Counted from the stretch's first letter, positions 18,791 through 27,782 are shown. The stretch is DNA of 64,000 nucleotides from Massilia sp. Leaf139 (GCF_001424165.1 NZ_LMOJ01000003.1:62791-126790), one strand, 5' to 3'. Translations and numbers: made by a program. The notes: generated by a model from the letters alone, not told the origin.

Positions 18791-18990
18791 AGTTGGGCCT
18801 GTGAGGACGATAGTAATGAAGACAGTTAGAGCTTCGCTGGCACTAGCGGCGACGGATTAGCTTGTTAAAGGTATCGTTCACTTTGGGTGAGATTGCTGCT
18901 TGGTGGTGAGCTAACTTCGCCTTACCTTATCTTGGTATTAAACCAACGCATGTGGCAATCCTCGTTACCTATTACTGGCTTCCTGCTCAC

Positions 18991-19049
18991 TTAACCGTAA
19001 CGGCAACTGACAACTAGCAGCTTTAAGCTGGACAATTACTTACGGTTAA
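18991..19049. repeat. 10-bp inverted repeat
   Basis: TTAACCGTAA at 18991-19000 and its exact reverse complement TTACGGTTAA at 19040-19049, with a 39-base spacer, in an AT-rich gap upstream of the truncated ORF at 19122. It could be an operator or protein-binding site. Confidence 0.4.
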
Positions 19050-19121
19050 TATAATTTGCCAGCTCACTGTGCCGGTGACCAGACAACGAATTTGACGACG
19101 TGGTGCCATTGGGAGATTTAA

Positions 19122-19412
19122 GTGGGGATGCGGGAACAGTTTCAACAGTACATGCAGACGCAGAACTACCAGAAAAAAACTGCGCAGGAGTACGCGCGGT
19201 TCATTGAGGATCTGTCTAGGCACTGCGGTAGGAATATCTACGAACTTTCATCCGCCTCTGATTTAGAGCCGCTTGTAGCGAGATATAACAGCGGTGGTGT
19301 CGATCACGCTGAGGGCAATAAGTACAACGGCGAACCGCGCGCTGCTATCAAGCGGTACTTGGAATTCCTCCAAGCGGGTGCCAGCTCATTTGGACTGCCC
19401 CCAGTTCGCTAG
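19122..19412 (+). pseudogene. ORF truncated by IS3 insertion
   Basis: A 96-codon frame. The first ~90 residues look natural (helical, with AQEYARFIEDLSRHC and AIKRYLEFLQ), reminiscent of a SAM-like or core-binding helical domain. The last residues (FGLPPVR and the stop) are encoded by the left end of the IS3 element starting at 19391. The original gene therefore ran further right and was cut; no continuation is visible at the other IS end. The start may be the GTG at 19122 or the ATG at 19128. Function unknown. Confidence 0.5.
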
Positions 19413-19424
19413 ACAAATCGAGAC

Positions 19425-20301
19425 CTCACGCTGAGGCGCGTTCAAAAGCTTTGGGGCTGACTCCGCCCAGATGGCTGTGGCGCCTGGTTCGATTGTAAAA
19501 GACTTCGATGTAATCGAAGATGTCGGCCCGGGCCAAATCGCGGGTTTAACAGATCCGTTTGCGGATGCGTTCCTTCTTCAGACTGCTGAAGAACGATTCA
19601 GCCACAGCGTTATCCCAACAATTTCCGCGCCGACTCATGCTCGGTTCAAGGTTGTTCGCCTTGCAGAAGCGGCCCCAGTCATCGCTACCGTATTGGCTGC
19701 CCTGATCTGAATGGACGAGCACTGGCTTCTTGGGCTTGCGGCGCCAAAGCGCCATCAGCAAAGCGTCGATTCCCAGCTCTCGCGACAAGGTCGGCTTCAT
19801 CGACCAGCCCACGACCTTGCGTGCAAAAAGGTCGACCACAACGGCCAGGTAAAGCCAGCCCTGCCAAGTTCGAATGTAAGTGATATCGGTGACCCAGACT
19901 TGGTCAGGCGCATCGACGGTGAACTCGCGATTCAAACAGTTGGGCGCGATGATCGAAGGCCGCCCAGCAATCCTTTGAGGCGCTTTATAGCCGCGTACGG
20001 CCTTGATTTTATTGATCTGCATGAGTGGCGCAATACGATTGCGACCACACGTTTCACCAGCCTCTCGCAGGTCGCCAGAAATGCGGTTGGCACCATAGAC
20101 ACCGCCGCTGGCCGAATACGAATGGCGGATCACTTCGACCAGTCGGGCATCTTCCTTCGCTCGTTCCGATATCGGTTGATGCAGCCACTGGTAAAACCCG
20201 GCCCTGGCCACTTTCAGGACGCGGCACATCAGCACAAGGGAAAACTCCCGCCGGTGCTCGTTCATGAATCGGTACTTTACTCGGGCTCCCTGGCAAAGCA
20301 C
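19425..20301 (-). pseudogene. IS3-family transposase orfB, nonsense mutation
   Basis: DDE transposase with VWVTDITYI (first Asp), LVHSDQGSQYGS (second Asp) and NCWDNAVAESFF (Glu). After KKERIRKRIC a TAA (19546-19548) interrupts the frame. Translation past it continues as [14 protein letters not shown] and then [14 protein letters not shown] to the natural stop at 19425. The last ~40 residues of the family are therefore lost by one nonsense codon. Produced as an OrfAB fusion by -1 frameshifting. Confidence 0.85.
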
Positions 20302-20561
20302 CGTGCGGCTTTTTTTAGCAGGTCTCGCTCCTCTTCAAGGCGGCGCATTTGGGACCGCAGCCGCAAGATCTCGCTTTTTGCTTCGACCAGCTCGGCACTC
20401 TGTTTCTCGTCTTTGGTCGGCATAACTGCCTTGAACCACTTGTACAAGCTATGGGCCGACACGCCCAGCCGGGCCGCGACCTCCGACACTGCGTAGCCCC
20501 TTTCGACTACCTGCCTGACTGCTTCTTCCTTAAATTCCGGCATATAACGCTGTGTGCTCAT
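20277..20561 (-). CDS. IS3-family transposase orfA (helix-turn-helix)
   Basis: A 94-residue protein with the IS3 OrfA layout: a helix-turn-helix (YAVSEVAARLGVSAHSLYKW, residues 23-42) that recognises the element ends, then a leucine-zipper-like coiled coil (EILRLRSQMRRLEEERDLLKKA). It overlaps orfB by 25 bases; the A7 run inside the overlap is the likely frameshift site. Confidence 0.9.
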   Translation of the reverse strand: MSTQRYMPEFKEEAVRQVVERGYAVSEVAARLGVSAHSLYKWFKAVMPTKDEKQSAELVEAKSEILRLRSQMRRLEEERDLLKKAARCFAREPE

Positions 20562-20768
20562 TCATTTCTCCTATGCTCAAATCGTAGGTCAGAAATGTCT
20601 ACCGGAGTGAGGGTAGTCCACCAGCGGCTCGCGAGTGTTTAGGAAACTCGTGGCGATTCAGTCAGGCCGTGCGGTCTTGCCAGGGCTTTGAGGTTGACGG
20701 CAGGAACTATCCGTAATAACGTTACCGGTTTGTCAGGTCTACTGTCGCCACATACTTCCGGGGGAAAC

Positions 20769-21971
20769 GTGAAGCTGATCCATATCTGTGCCTTGTTGAT
20801 GAGCGTTGGCTTGGCCTCCTGTAAGCCATCGGAGGCAAGCAAGGATCGCCGTACCGCCAGCACCGGCACCGGAGTAGCTGCGGCTGCAACCGGCACCACC
20901 GCGATCGAACCGCAGTTCGCGTATGCGTCGGCTTTCGAGGACGGTCTAGCACTCGTCAAGGTCGGGAGTGGCCCCGCGGCGATGGAAGGGTATGTCGACA
21001 CCCGTGGCACGTTCAAAATCAATCCGACTTACACAGACGCCGAGTCGTTTTCTGAAGGGCTCGCCGCCGTCAACATTCCCAGCGGACAAGAGTCGCGATG
21101 GGGATTCATTGATACCAGCGGCAAGCTCGTTATCGAACCACAGTTCAGCTCCGTCACGGAGTTCGACGATGGAGTCTCCATCGTCAAGATAGGCGACTTT
21201 AGAACAGGCAAGATGGGCGTGATCGACAAGCAGGGCCGGTTCCTGCTCAATCCCCAGTACGACTTGCTCATGTACATGGGCGAGGATCGCTTCCTCTTCC
21301 GCACTGCCGGGCCTGATACCCCGTATGGAATCATCGACGGCCGTGGAAAGATAGTCGCCGAGCCGCAGTTCAAAAACCTGGGCTCACTCAAGGATGGCCT
21401 TGCCGCGGTTACCATCGGCAATGGAGACAAGGCCATGTGCGGCTATGCCGACCGTGACGGCAAGATCGTGATCAATCCACGCTTCATCCGTTGCAAATCC
21501 TTTAACGAAGGATTTGCGGCCGTGGGCGCGGTGCATGAAGGCAAAGGCGGATGGGGTTATATCGACCGTAGCGGTAATTTCGTCGTCAAGCCTCATTACC
21601 CGGCTGTCCAAGCCTTTAGCGACGGGCTGGCGGCAGTGGCCATCGGCGACAGCGAGGAAAGCGGCAAGTGGGGATTTATCGACAAGCGGGGCGTCATGGT
21701 GATTACGCCGCAGTTCGACGAAGTCTATTCATTCCGCAACGGTTATGCAGTCGTGCGCGTCGGCGGGGGTGGCGGCAGCCAGGGGCAGGACGAAGTGATG
21801 AGCCAATATGTCGAAGGCAAGAAGATCGCCGCGGGCAAATGGGGCGTGGTCGACAAGCAGGGCCGCTATGTCCTCAATCCGCGATTCGACAGTCTGCAGC
21901 CTGGTGAGAAGGTACTGCCGATGCGGGTCGGTGACCACCTGACCGGCAAGTGGGGCTTTGTCCACCTCTGA
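20769..21971 (+). CDS. WG-repeat lipoprotein
   Basis: About 400 residues. The GTG at 20769 is chosen because it begins a lipoprotein signal (KLIHICALLMSVGLASC, lipobox LASC), so Cys17 would be lipidated; the frame is open 27 codons further upstream. The rest is built of about eight WG repeats of the form WGFID..GK.VI.PQF (for example WGFIDTSGKLVIEPQF, WGVVDKQGRYVLNPRF), expected to fold as an open beta-propeller-like array anchored to a membrane. WG-repeat proteins often act in binding or surface roles; no specific partner is visible. It begins 148 bases after the IS3 end. Confidence 0.85.
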   Translation: MKLIHICALLMSVGLASCKPSEASKDRRTASTGTGVAAAATGTTAIEPQFAYASAFEDGLALVKVGSGPAAMEGYVDTRGTFKINPTYTDAESFSEGLAAVNIPSGQESRWGFIDTSGKLVIEPQFSSVTEFDDGVSIVKIGDFRTGKMGVIDKQGRFLLNPQYDLLMYMGEDRFLFRTAGPDTPYGIIDGRGKIVAEPQFKNLGSLKDGLAAVTIGNGDKAMCGYADRDGKIVINPRFIRCKSFNEGFAAVGAVHEGKGGWGYIDRSGNFVVKPHYPAVQAFSDGLAAVAIGDSEESGKWGFIDKRGVMVITPQFDEVYSFRNGYAVVRVGGGGGSQGQDEVMSQYVEGKKIAAGKWGVVDKQGRYVLNPRFDSLQPGEKVLPMRVGDHLTGKWGFVHL

Positions 21972-22226
21972 ACATGTACGCGGGCGGCGGCGGCCTAACC
22001 GCAGGCCAGCCCGGCAGTATAGCGAGGCGCGGTGCCGGGTAGCGCATCGTAGGGCGCCAGCCAGGCGCACCTGCCCAATCCCGAGCGCGAACGGCTTGGG
22101 CGCCACGAAACCAGACGATGGCGCCCTGGCGAGCTATCGTCGAGCGGAGGCAGGCATGCCGCCGCGTGATAGTGGAGGGCTGCAGGTTGCAGCGCGAGGC
22201 CTCCGTTCGTCCGCGAGCATTAGATG

Positions 22227-22808
22227 TCAGGCAACGGCACGGTGCGGCTGGCCGGTTTCGGCGCAGGCTCGCTGGCGCATGTGCTCTATAAGCGCGGGCA
22301 ATTCGTGGCCGCTGCCCGGCAGTACCTGGCCGGCCAGCCCGCAGCCCAGCAGCAGCGTCTTGAACGCTGACGGTGCATGCTGAGGCACGTCTTCGTCACT
22401 ATCGCAGCGGCCGCGCATCCATTCGGCCTGATGCCCTTCATCGAGCCCGGGGCCGATCCGCAGCGCGATTGCCTGCTCGAGTTGTGCGGCGCCCCAGCGT
22501 AGCGCTGCCGCCAGTTCCGACAGCGATGTGCGTGCGTGGGTTTCGTCGATGCCGCGGCAGGCCGGTACCATCAACTGGCCAGCGCAGCCGGCGAGTCGCG
22601 CCAGCGCATGCGCACGCAAATTCGTCGTCTGCGCCTGCGCACATGCGGCGCAGCGCAGATCCAGGGTGTGCTCGCGGCCGGTATCGAGGTGGTTCAGCGC
22701 GTCGACGACAAGCAGCCAGAAGCGCCCCGCGAGCGCGTCGTCTTCGCCGTCGGCGTCGCCAGCCTCGGCTAGCGCCAGGACGTCCAGGTGCAGGAAGCCC
22801 ACGCGCAT
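22227..22808 (-). CDS. Hypothetical protein with strong coding bias
   Basis: A 193-codon frame with pronounced G/C at third positions (CTG, GGC, GCC, GAC), as in the core genes of this window, so I consider it coding. The protein is Ala/Leu/Asp-rich with pairs of Cys (LRCAACAQ) and no motif I know. The frame is open only a few codons upstream of the ATG before a TAG, so the true N-terminus may be lost. It overlaps the start of the convergently positioned plus-strand frame at 22788 by 21 bases, so one of the two starts is wrong. Function unknown. Confidence 0.45.
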   Translation of the reverse strand: MRVGFLHLDVLALAEAGDADGEDDALAGRFWLLVVDALNHLDTGREHTLDLRCAACAQAQTTNLRAHALARLAGCAGQLMVPACRGIDETHARTSLSELAAALRWGAAQLEQAIALRIGPGLDEGHQAEWMRGRCDSDEDVPQHAPSAFKTLLLGCGLAGQVLPGSGHELPALIEHMRQRACAETGQPHRAVA

Positions 22809-23756
22809 GAGGAAGCATTGCTCGTCGATTCGCTACGCATTCATAGGGTTCCTGCCGACACCGAGCTGATCAATACCCTAGATGCACGGCACCTCGTCAA
22901 AAATGTCGCCAAGTTTGGAATTACCGCTGCGCGGCATGAAGAGGCGGAAGTTACTTTAAGCTATGCGGGATTCCTTGCGCACGTATTGCAGGATACTGCG
23001 CCCGGAATGAAGGTAAAACGTTTCGCTAGAAAAGCGCCGCACGTCATCAAGCATGAGTGCGGGTGTAGCCACCTTGCCGATTTTCGGGAAGAAGATGACG
23101 AAGCAGAGACCGACGGTACGGTTTTGCTAGGGTCAGAGCCCGACGAGGTGTCTGATGTAGACGAGCGCCTCGTGCGGTTGCTGGATACCTATAAAGGCAT
23201 TCGACGCCACTTGTGGCGACATACGCTTCGCAAGCATCAACGTTGTATTCTTAGCGCGGCAAAGTCTCTCTGGTGGAACATGCATGGAAAATCAACAGTC
23301 CAATTCTGTCCCAGTGCGATGGCGTTCCTGCGGTGGCGCATGTTCTGGGAAGGTTGTGGCGCGCCTCGGTATCTCTATGTAGCTCCAACAAAGGAGCTGT
23401 ACGGCATCATTGGCTGGCATCTCGCCAGGCCTGAGACAATCCCTTCACACTGGTCACCCGTAACAAAGGCTTGGATCACTTGTCATGTTTTTGCCGCCTC
23501 GCTCGTGGAGTGCTTCGACGTACTCATGCGCTGGTCAGATCAGGCCGACAGTAGGGCGACCATACGGTGGGACCAACCGATGAGTCCTGTCAACTATTCC
23601 AGTCTGTGGGCTGTTTCCGGACGCGATTGCACTGACAGGCCGGCGGTCATCTACGTACGAGGCCCTTCGGCTAAGCGCCTACGTGCACCACTGGTCGCCT
23701 TCACACGATCGCATTGGCAGTCACACCAGGCGCAAGTAGCACGATTAGTTCGCTGA
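22788..23756 (+). CDS. Hypothetical protein, start uncertain
   Basis: An open frame of 322 codons. From about residue 25 on, the composition is natural for a soluble protein (LINTLDARHLVKNVAKFG..., a HECGCSH cluster, Trp-rich C-terminal half), but no family is recognised. The first codons overlap the opposite-strand frame ending at 22808, so an internal start (for example the ATG at 23007) is possible. It converges on the tyrosine recombinase at 23822 and may belong to that mobile module. Confidence 0.45.
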   Translation: MQEAHAHEEALLVDSLRIHRVPADTELINTLDARHLVKNVAKFGITAARHEEAEVTLSYAGFLAHVLQDTAPGMKVKRFARKAPHVIKHECGCSHLADFREEDDEAETDGTVLLGSEPDEVSDVDERLVRLLDTYKGIRRHLWRHTLRKHQRCILSAAKSLWWNMHGKSTVQFCPSAMAFLRWRMFWEGCGAPRYLYVAPTKELYGIIGWHLARPETIPSHWSPVTKAWITCHVFAASLVECFDVLMRWSDQADSRATIRWDQPMSPVNYSSLWAVSGRDCTDRPAVIYVRGPSAKRLRAPLVAFTRSHWQSHQAQVARLVR

Positions 23757-23821
23757 ACAAACAGTCTTAAGCGGGGCAGGAGACATTTGCAGTGTCCCAC
23801 TGCCCATAGGATGAAGTCGCG

Positions 23822-25075
23822 CTACCTAGTCGGTATCCACTGTGCTTCAAATGCCAGGACATCCGGTCGTACCTGTTCGGTCTGTCGGATCAGGTCGAGC
23901 GCTTCCTGTTCGGTGTAGATCATCGTGGTACTAATGTCACGGTGGCCCAGCCAAGCAGCGACACTGCGCATGTCTTCGCCCTGCATCAGCGCAGCTTTGG
24001 CAAACGTATGGCGCAGCCAGTGTGGGGAGGCCTGTTCAAGCTGAGTTTTCCGGTCGTGATCGCCAATCGATTCCAGAAACGCTGCCGCGGCGCGTAGCCG
24101 TTGTTTGACGACGTAATACAAACCGTGGCGGGAGGTGATCGCGCGCCATTTGCCAAAGTCCCGTCGTGTCGACACGCTTTTTAGTTGCACACCTCGTGCA
24201 GTTGTCGCGTTACGCTGTGTCCTTGGCGAGAGCAGCAGGGGAGTGGAATCGGCAGGGCCCGGCAAGGATTGCAAGCTGAACGCTTCGCGGTACGCTACCA
24301 ATGCCTCGAACACGTGACGGGTAACAGGAATCTTGCGTTCGAGGCCACCTTTTGCTGTTTCTACAGTCACGTGCATGATCCAGTATGACCGACCCGACTT
24401 CGGATCAAACAGCCGCTGAAACGCTCCCATGTTCGCCTTGACTAATTCACTCGAACGTAGGCCAAGCTCACGCAAGGCAATTAGGAGGAAGCGGTCACGC
24501 ACATGCCGCTGCCGCGCTTCGAACGTATCTTTCGGCTGGTCTTCCATCGTCTCGAGCACTAGGTCGAATAGGTCCAACGAGACAGCACGGTTCGCATTGA
24601 TCTTTCTCTCCGTACCCGCCCCATGGAAACCCATCGGGTTAGCCTGTACATAGCCCACCTCCCGCCACGCGCGAAACAGCGCGTGGACGCACTTTTGAAT
24701 ATCGGAGCGACTGCTTGCCGAGGGTACGCACCGGAACGGGGTATATCCGGTTTCGCCCAGTTCGGCAAAACGGCCTGCGTAGTCCCTTTCACACAGCGCG
24801 TGTTCAGGAAGCTCTTTGAGGAAACGGTAGAAGGCGTCAACGTCCTGAACTGTCCACTGCGACGGCATGTTCATGCTGACGTTTTCACAGTACCAGCGCA
24901 GTTTCGCCAAGTGCTGCCGATAAGCTGTCACGGTCAAAGGTGAATTACGACGTGGACGGTTAGCGATCGCTTGCAACCACACTTCCGCGGCGTGCCAATC
25001 GTCGGCAACCACACCAAGCGCGTTGCTGACTTCGAAGACTGAAGCCGGCTTACTCGGATCTAATACGTTTGTCAT
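23822..25075 (-). CDS. Tyrosine recombinase (site-specific integrase)
   Basis: A 417-residue recombinase. An N-terminal SAM-like core-binding domain lies at about residues 30-150. The catalytic domain has Arg207 (LRELGLRSSELV), the HxxR box H352/R355 (HWLRHTFA), His378 (AWLGHRD) and nucleophile Tyr387 (TTMIYTE). It makes and rejoins staggered cuts at a core site through a 3'-phosphotyrosine. The start overlaps the stop of the coiled-coil gene upstream (ATGA), so the two are translated together. An 11+8+11 inverted repeat upstream (25908-25937) is a candidate core site. The frame is intact and likely active. Confidence 0.9.
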   Translation of the reverse strand: MTNVLDPSKPASVFEVSNALGVVADDWHAAEVWLQAIANRPRRNSPLTVTAYRQHLAKLRWYCENVSMNMPSQWTVQDVDAFYRFLKELPEHALCERDYAGRFAELGETGYTPFRCVPSASSRSDIQKCVHALFRAWREVGYVQANPMGFHGAGTERKINANRAVSLDLFDLVLETMEDQPKDTFEARQRHVRDRFLLIALRELGLRSSELVKANMGAFQRLFDPKSGRSYWIMHVTVETAKGGLERKIPVTRHVFEALVAYREAFSLQSLPGPADSTPLLLSPRTQRNATTARGVQLKSVSTRRDFGKWRAITSRHGLYYVVKQRLRAAAAFLESIGDHDRKTQLEQASPHWLRHTFAKAALMQGEDMRSVAAWLGHRDISTTMIYTEQEALDLIRQTEQVRPDVLAFEAQWIPTR

Positions 25076-25842
25076 CGAAATCCTTTGTTTTTAGCTATGT
25101 CCCGTTCACTAACCAGTCGACGCATTGCGTCGAGCTGCTGGAAGTCCTGCTGGCGCTGTAACTCAAGCTCTGCACACCGGTCCTTCCAACGGCGCACTTC
25201 GCCACGCACCTCGTCGATCGCCATGAGGGCAAATTTTCGATTGCCATCTGCACTTTCCTGGATCACCAGAAGCTGCTCGATAAGCTTCTCGTTGGCCTGG
25301 CGCTGTTCTCGCAGTTCCTGATCAGCAATCTCGGCACGTTGCCTTGTTAGCGCCAAGTCGGTGACTAATTGCGCCGCCGTAGCACGCAGGCCTCTTAATT
25401 CACCTTCGCACTCCACCAGCCGGTTTTTGAAAAACTCAACCTGGGCCGATCCGGCCGATATGTCCGCAGCAGGCAAATTGGTCAGTCGTAGGTCGAGTTC
25501 GTCGGCGATCACGTTGCGGATGGCCTCTGCAAATCGTTCCCGCTGGACGTCATCCACACCGGCGGCTCGGTCGAGCTGCTCAGCAGTATTCATGATGTGC
25601 GCACGTTCACTGGCAATCGTTGCAGTGGACGGTCTGCGGGTGGGCGCGTAGGCACGCAGCAGCCGCTGATAAATCATCGGGCTATAAAAGCTACCAGTCG
25701 CCTCATGTACGGCCTGGATAAAGGCGCCGACAAAAGGGCGATGGTTGTTGGTGTCAAGCGGAATGTCCCGGTCGAGCACAGCCACGCGCTGCACGATCTT
25801 GCGGGCTTGGTCATCAGGGAGACGGAAGAAGGGGCGGCTCAT
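25072..25842 (-). CDS. KfrA-like DNA-binding coiled-coil protein
   Basis: A 256-residue protein. The N-terminal ~110 residues include a segment (APTRRPSTATIASERAHI) resembling the winged-helix region of KfrA-type proteins. Residues ~130-250 form a long coiled coil (VEFFKNRLVECEGELRGLRA... to the C-terminus). KfrA proteins bind operator repeats and act as plasmid regulators or architectural proteins. Its ATGA overlap with the recombinase suggests it regulates or assists recombination. The inverted repeat 66-95 bases upstream could be its operator or the recombinase core site. Confidence 0.6.
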   Translation of the reverse strand: MSRPFFRLPDDQARKIVQRVAVLDRDIPLDTNNHRPFVGAFIQAVHEATGSFYSPMIYQRLLRAYAPTRRPSTATIASERAHIMNTAEQLDRAAGVDDVQRERFAEAIRNVIADELDLRLTNLPAADISAGSAQVEFFKNRLVECEGELRGLRATAAQLVTDLALTRQRAEIADQELREQRQANEKLIEQLLVIQESADGNRKFALMAIDEVRGEVRRWKDRCAELELQRQQDFQQLDAMRRLVSERDIAKNKGFR

Positions 25843-25907
25843 CAGGTGCGCAATGATAACGAATAACCGGTATCTTAACAGGTATATTTATGATCATCAA
25901 TTTATAC

Positions 25908-25937
25908 TACTCAACATAGCCCGCGTTATGTTGAGTA
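25908..25937. repeat. 11-8-11 inverted repeat, candidate recombinase core site or operator
   Basis: TACTCAACATA (25908-25918) and its perfect reverse complement TATGTTGAGTA (25927-25937) flank an 8-base spacer GCCCGCGT. Arms of 11 and a spacer of 6-8 are the standard geometry of Xer/tyrosine recombinase core sites. It sits 66 bases upstream of the kfrA-like/recombinase operon. The alternative is a dimer operator for the KfrA-like protein. Confidence 0.5.
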
Positions 25938-26176
25938 AATTAGTCGGTGGGTTTCGGTGTTCCACGGACAGTGTTTTAGGCCGTGGAACAGTACCCAAGG
26001 GGCCGTTTACTGCGCATAACGTTAACGATATGCAATAGATTCAAGGACAGTGGAATGGAAGGCCTCAGCCGGTTGACGTCGTACATCCAGGCAGAATGCG
26101 CATACATCAGCTGTGGACTCAGGCAACTCAGCGAAATTGTGTGTTTGGCTGGTAGGCCGCGAAGCGATGCGTCCCG

Positions 26177-26554
26177 GTGCTTAGCCCGGTCAGCCGGATT
26201 GTCAATGCTTTGTTACCGCGTCTGCCACGAGGTTATTGCTGGTGGACGACGGCACTGCGTCGGGTGCGCGAATATGCCGCAACTGTGTCGGGCGTGGAAG
26301 CGCCCCTGTTCACGCCGAAGGATCTTACCCAGCTCGAGAGTACTTCTCCGCACGCCTTCCGGCACACGTTCGGCACGCTCGCGGTGGAAGACGAGATGCC
26401 CATCGTTGTCGCGCAGGACATTCTTGGACATGCGAGCGCCTCGACGACTGCGATTTACGTGAAAGCAAAGGACAAGCGCATTGCGGAGGCGGCCAAGCAG
26501 TATTACGCCGGGAAACGCGGAGGCATGCCTACAAAGTCCGACCTTAAGGAATAA
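26177..26554 (+). pseudogene. C-terminal fragment of a second tyrosine recombinase
   Basis: Only the last ~85 residues of a recombinase are recognisable: SPHAFRHTFGTLAVEDEMP (HxxR box), DILGHASASTTAIYV (second His and Tyr nucleophile) and a basic tail ending at 26554. No N-terminal domain or first catalytic Arg precedes it; the upstream part of the frame is not recombinase-like. It is a remnant, unrelated in frame and strand to the intact recombinase at 23822. Confidence 0.75.
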
Positions 26555-26715
26555 GGAGACTCATCCTCGAAGAACGGCAATTTCGGTTCCGCATTTACTT
26601 ATGTGACGGATCGCAATGCGTTGATATCTTCTAAATAGGAAGAGCTGTAAGACGGCGCCCCACGAAGCAGATTGCCGCTTGCGTAGCTGCTGTGATTCTT
26701 CAATAAACATGCTGG

Positions 26716-26925
26716 TTACCATGTTAACGGTATATCTTTCTGACTGCCATTAATTCTGGACTTCCTTCTACCTACCTCGTCAGGAGAAAAAACATCCCTA
26801 ATAAAGTCACTTACTATCGCATGATCTGAGCGAAGCGGTGTCTCGCAAACTCTGCTATAAGCATCAATCCAAAAAATACTTTTTACCCGGTTCCTTATTA
26901 CATCAAGAATAAAGGCGTAACCCAA
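26716..26925 (-). CDS. Possible small or remnant ORF
   Basis: A 69-codon frame with fairly natural composition (AYSRVCETPLRSDHAIVSDF) in the otherwise gene-free stretch 26555-26957. It is 32 bases downstream of the minus-strand cluster starting at 32556 and could be its last, tiny gene or the tail of a deleted one. No homology recognised; weak support. Confidence 0.25.
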   Translation of the reverse strand: MGYAFILDVIRNRVKSIFWIDAYSRVCETPLRSDHAIVSDFIRDVFSPDEVGRRKSRINGSQKDIPLTW

Positions 26926-26957
26926 CTATAATTTCAGCAGAATGTTTAACGTTGTGT

Positions 26958-27770
26958 TTATAAAGAACAGCTCTCAGCATACCAATGTCCCGTCGACATA
27001 TAAGCTGGATCACCTTGATGAAACCGAGTCATTAGCGATCTAGCACCTTTACCGTCCCGTACTAAATTTTCCGGTGACATAAGCAGTTTGAGAAGCTCTT
27101 TAAAGCGCTTTTCCGTATGCGGATTACCTTTAGCTTTATCGCCAGGATTGCAGAAGAAATCGGCGAGTACTAACGTAAGTACACTGAACATGTCTAATTG
27201 CGGCGTCGGCAAACGCAAGTACGGTGTACCTGGTGGGTGCGCAATCTCAACTGCCAGCTCAGCTCGTCCGCGTTTATACTGTGCTTCCCAGATTTTGCGA
27301 ATAACAGGTTCAGTCACATTGCGACTGACACCCCTCTGCGCGTGAAAAATTGGGTGAAAAGAAGTTTGGTTCTCAGAAAGTTCAAAATCAAAGTGCAGTG
27401 CGTCAAATAAGGTTAATGTAGTAATATGTCCCTCAATTTTGCTTTTAAAGAATGATACGTTACAGTCAGCCTTCGTCATTATAGCTTCGCCGTCCACGAC
27501 ATGCATATCGAACGAACCATGTATAAAAATGGCTAAACGGATCGCATCGTTGCTACTCCGTGTACTCGACGCTTTTGTCGGAGCATTGAAGATTGCAATT
27601 GGTTGTGTAGGTCTGACGGTATAAGTTGAGCTCCCTTCAGCAGGCTCGTTCTGATCGAGCCTCGCGGGAAAGATTAATTTGGCTCCTCCTCGAGCTTGCA
27701 CTAACTGCTGCAGTGGCGACTCCCACTTCTGCCAAAACCGTTCGAGTTTTACAATAGCACCTTTACTCAC
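26958..27770 (-). CDS. Hypothetical protein, fourth gene of the MTase-GHKL-receiver cluster
   Basis: A 270-residue soluble protein with no recognised domain. The middle (VRPTQPIAIFNAPTK..., IRLAIFIHGSFDMHVVDGEA) looks beta-rich; the end is helical. It begins 12 bases after the receiver-domain gene and shares the lower GC of the cluster, so it was probably acquired with it. As the only part with no signalling or DNA-modifying signature, it is the best guess for an effector or scaffold, but this is inference from context only. Confidence 0.7.
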   Translation of the reverse strand: MSKGAIVKLERFWQKWESPLQQLVQARGGAKLIFPARLDQNEPAEGSSTYTVRPTQPIAIFNAPTKASSTRSSNDAIRLAIFIHGSFDMHVVDGEAIMTKADCNVSFFKSKIEGHITTLTLFDALHFDFELSENQTSFHPIFHAQRGVSRNVTEPVIRKIWEAQYKRGRAELAVEIAHPPGTPYLRLPTPQLDMFSVLTLVLADFFCNPGDKAKGNPHTEKRFKELLKLLMSPENLVRDGKGARSLMTRFHQGDPAYMSTGHWYAESCSL

Positions 27771-27782
27771 AAAATTTCTCTC

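Larger units (their letters stand above)
19391..20620 (-). mobile_element. IS3-family insertion sequence (copy 1)
   Basis: A 1230-bp element bounded by imperfect 25-bp terminal inverted repeats: 19391-19415 starts TGGACTGCCC and 20596-20620, reversed, starts TGGACTACCC; both end TAGACA. It carries orfA and orfB on the minus strand with an A7 slippery run (20310-20316) at the overlap, as expected for -1 programmed frameshifting. No target-site duplication is evident. OrfB has a premature stop, so this copy is probably not autonomous. Confidence 0.88.

Noticed and set aside
19391..20620. Target-site duplication around IS3 copy 1
   Set aside because: The bases flanking the inverted repeats (ATT on the left, CCA on the right) do not match, so no duplication is claimed.
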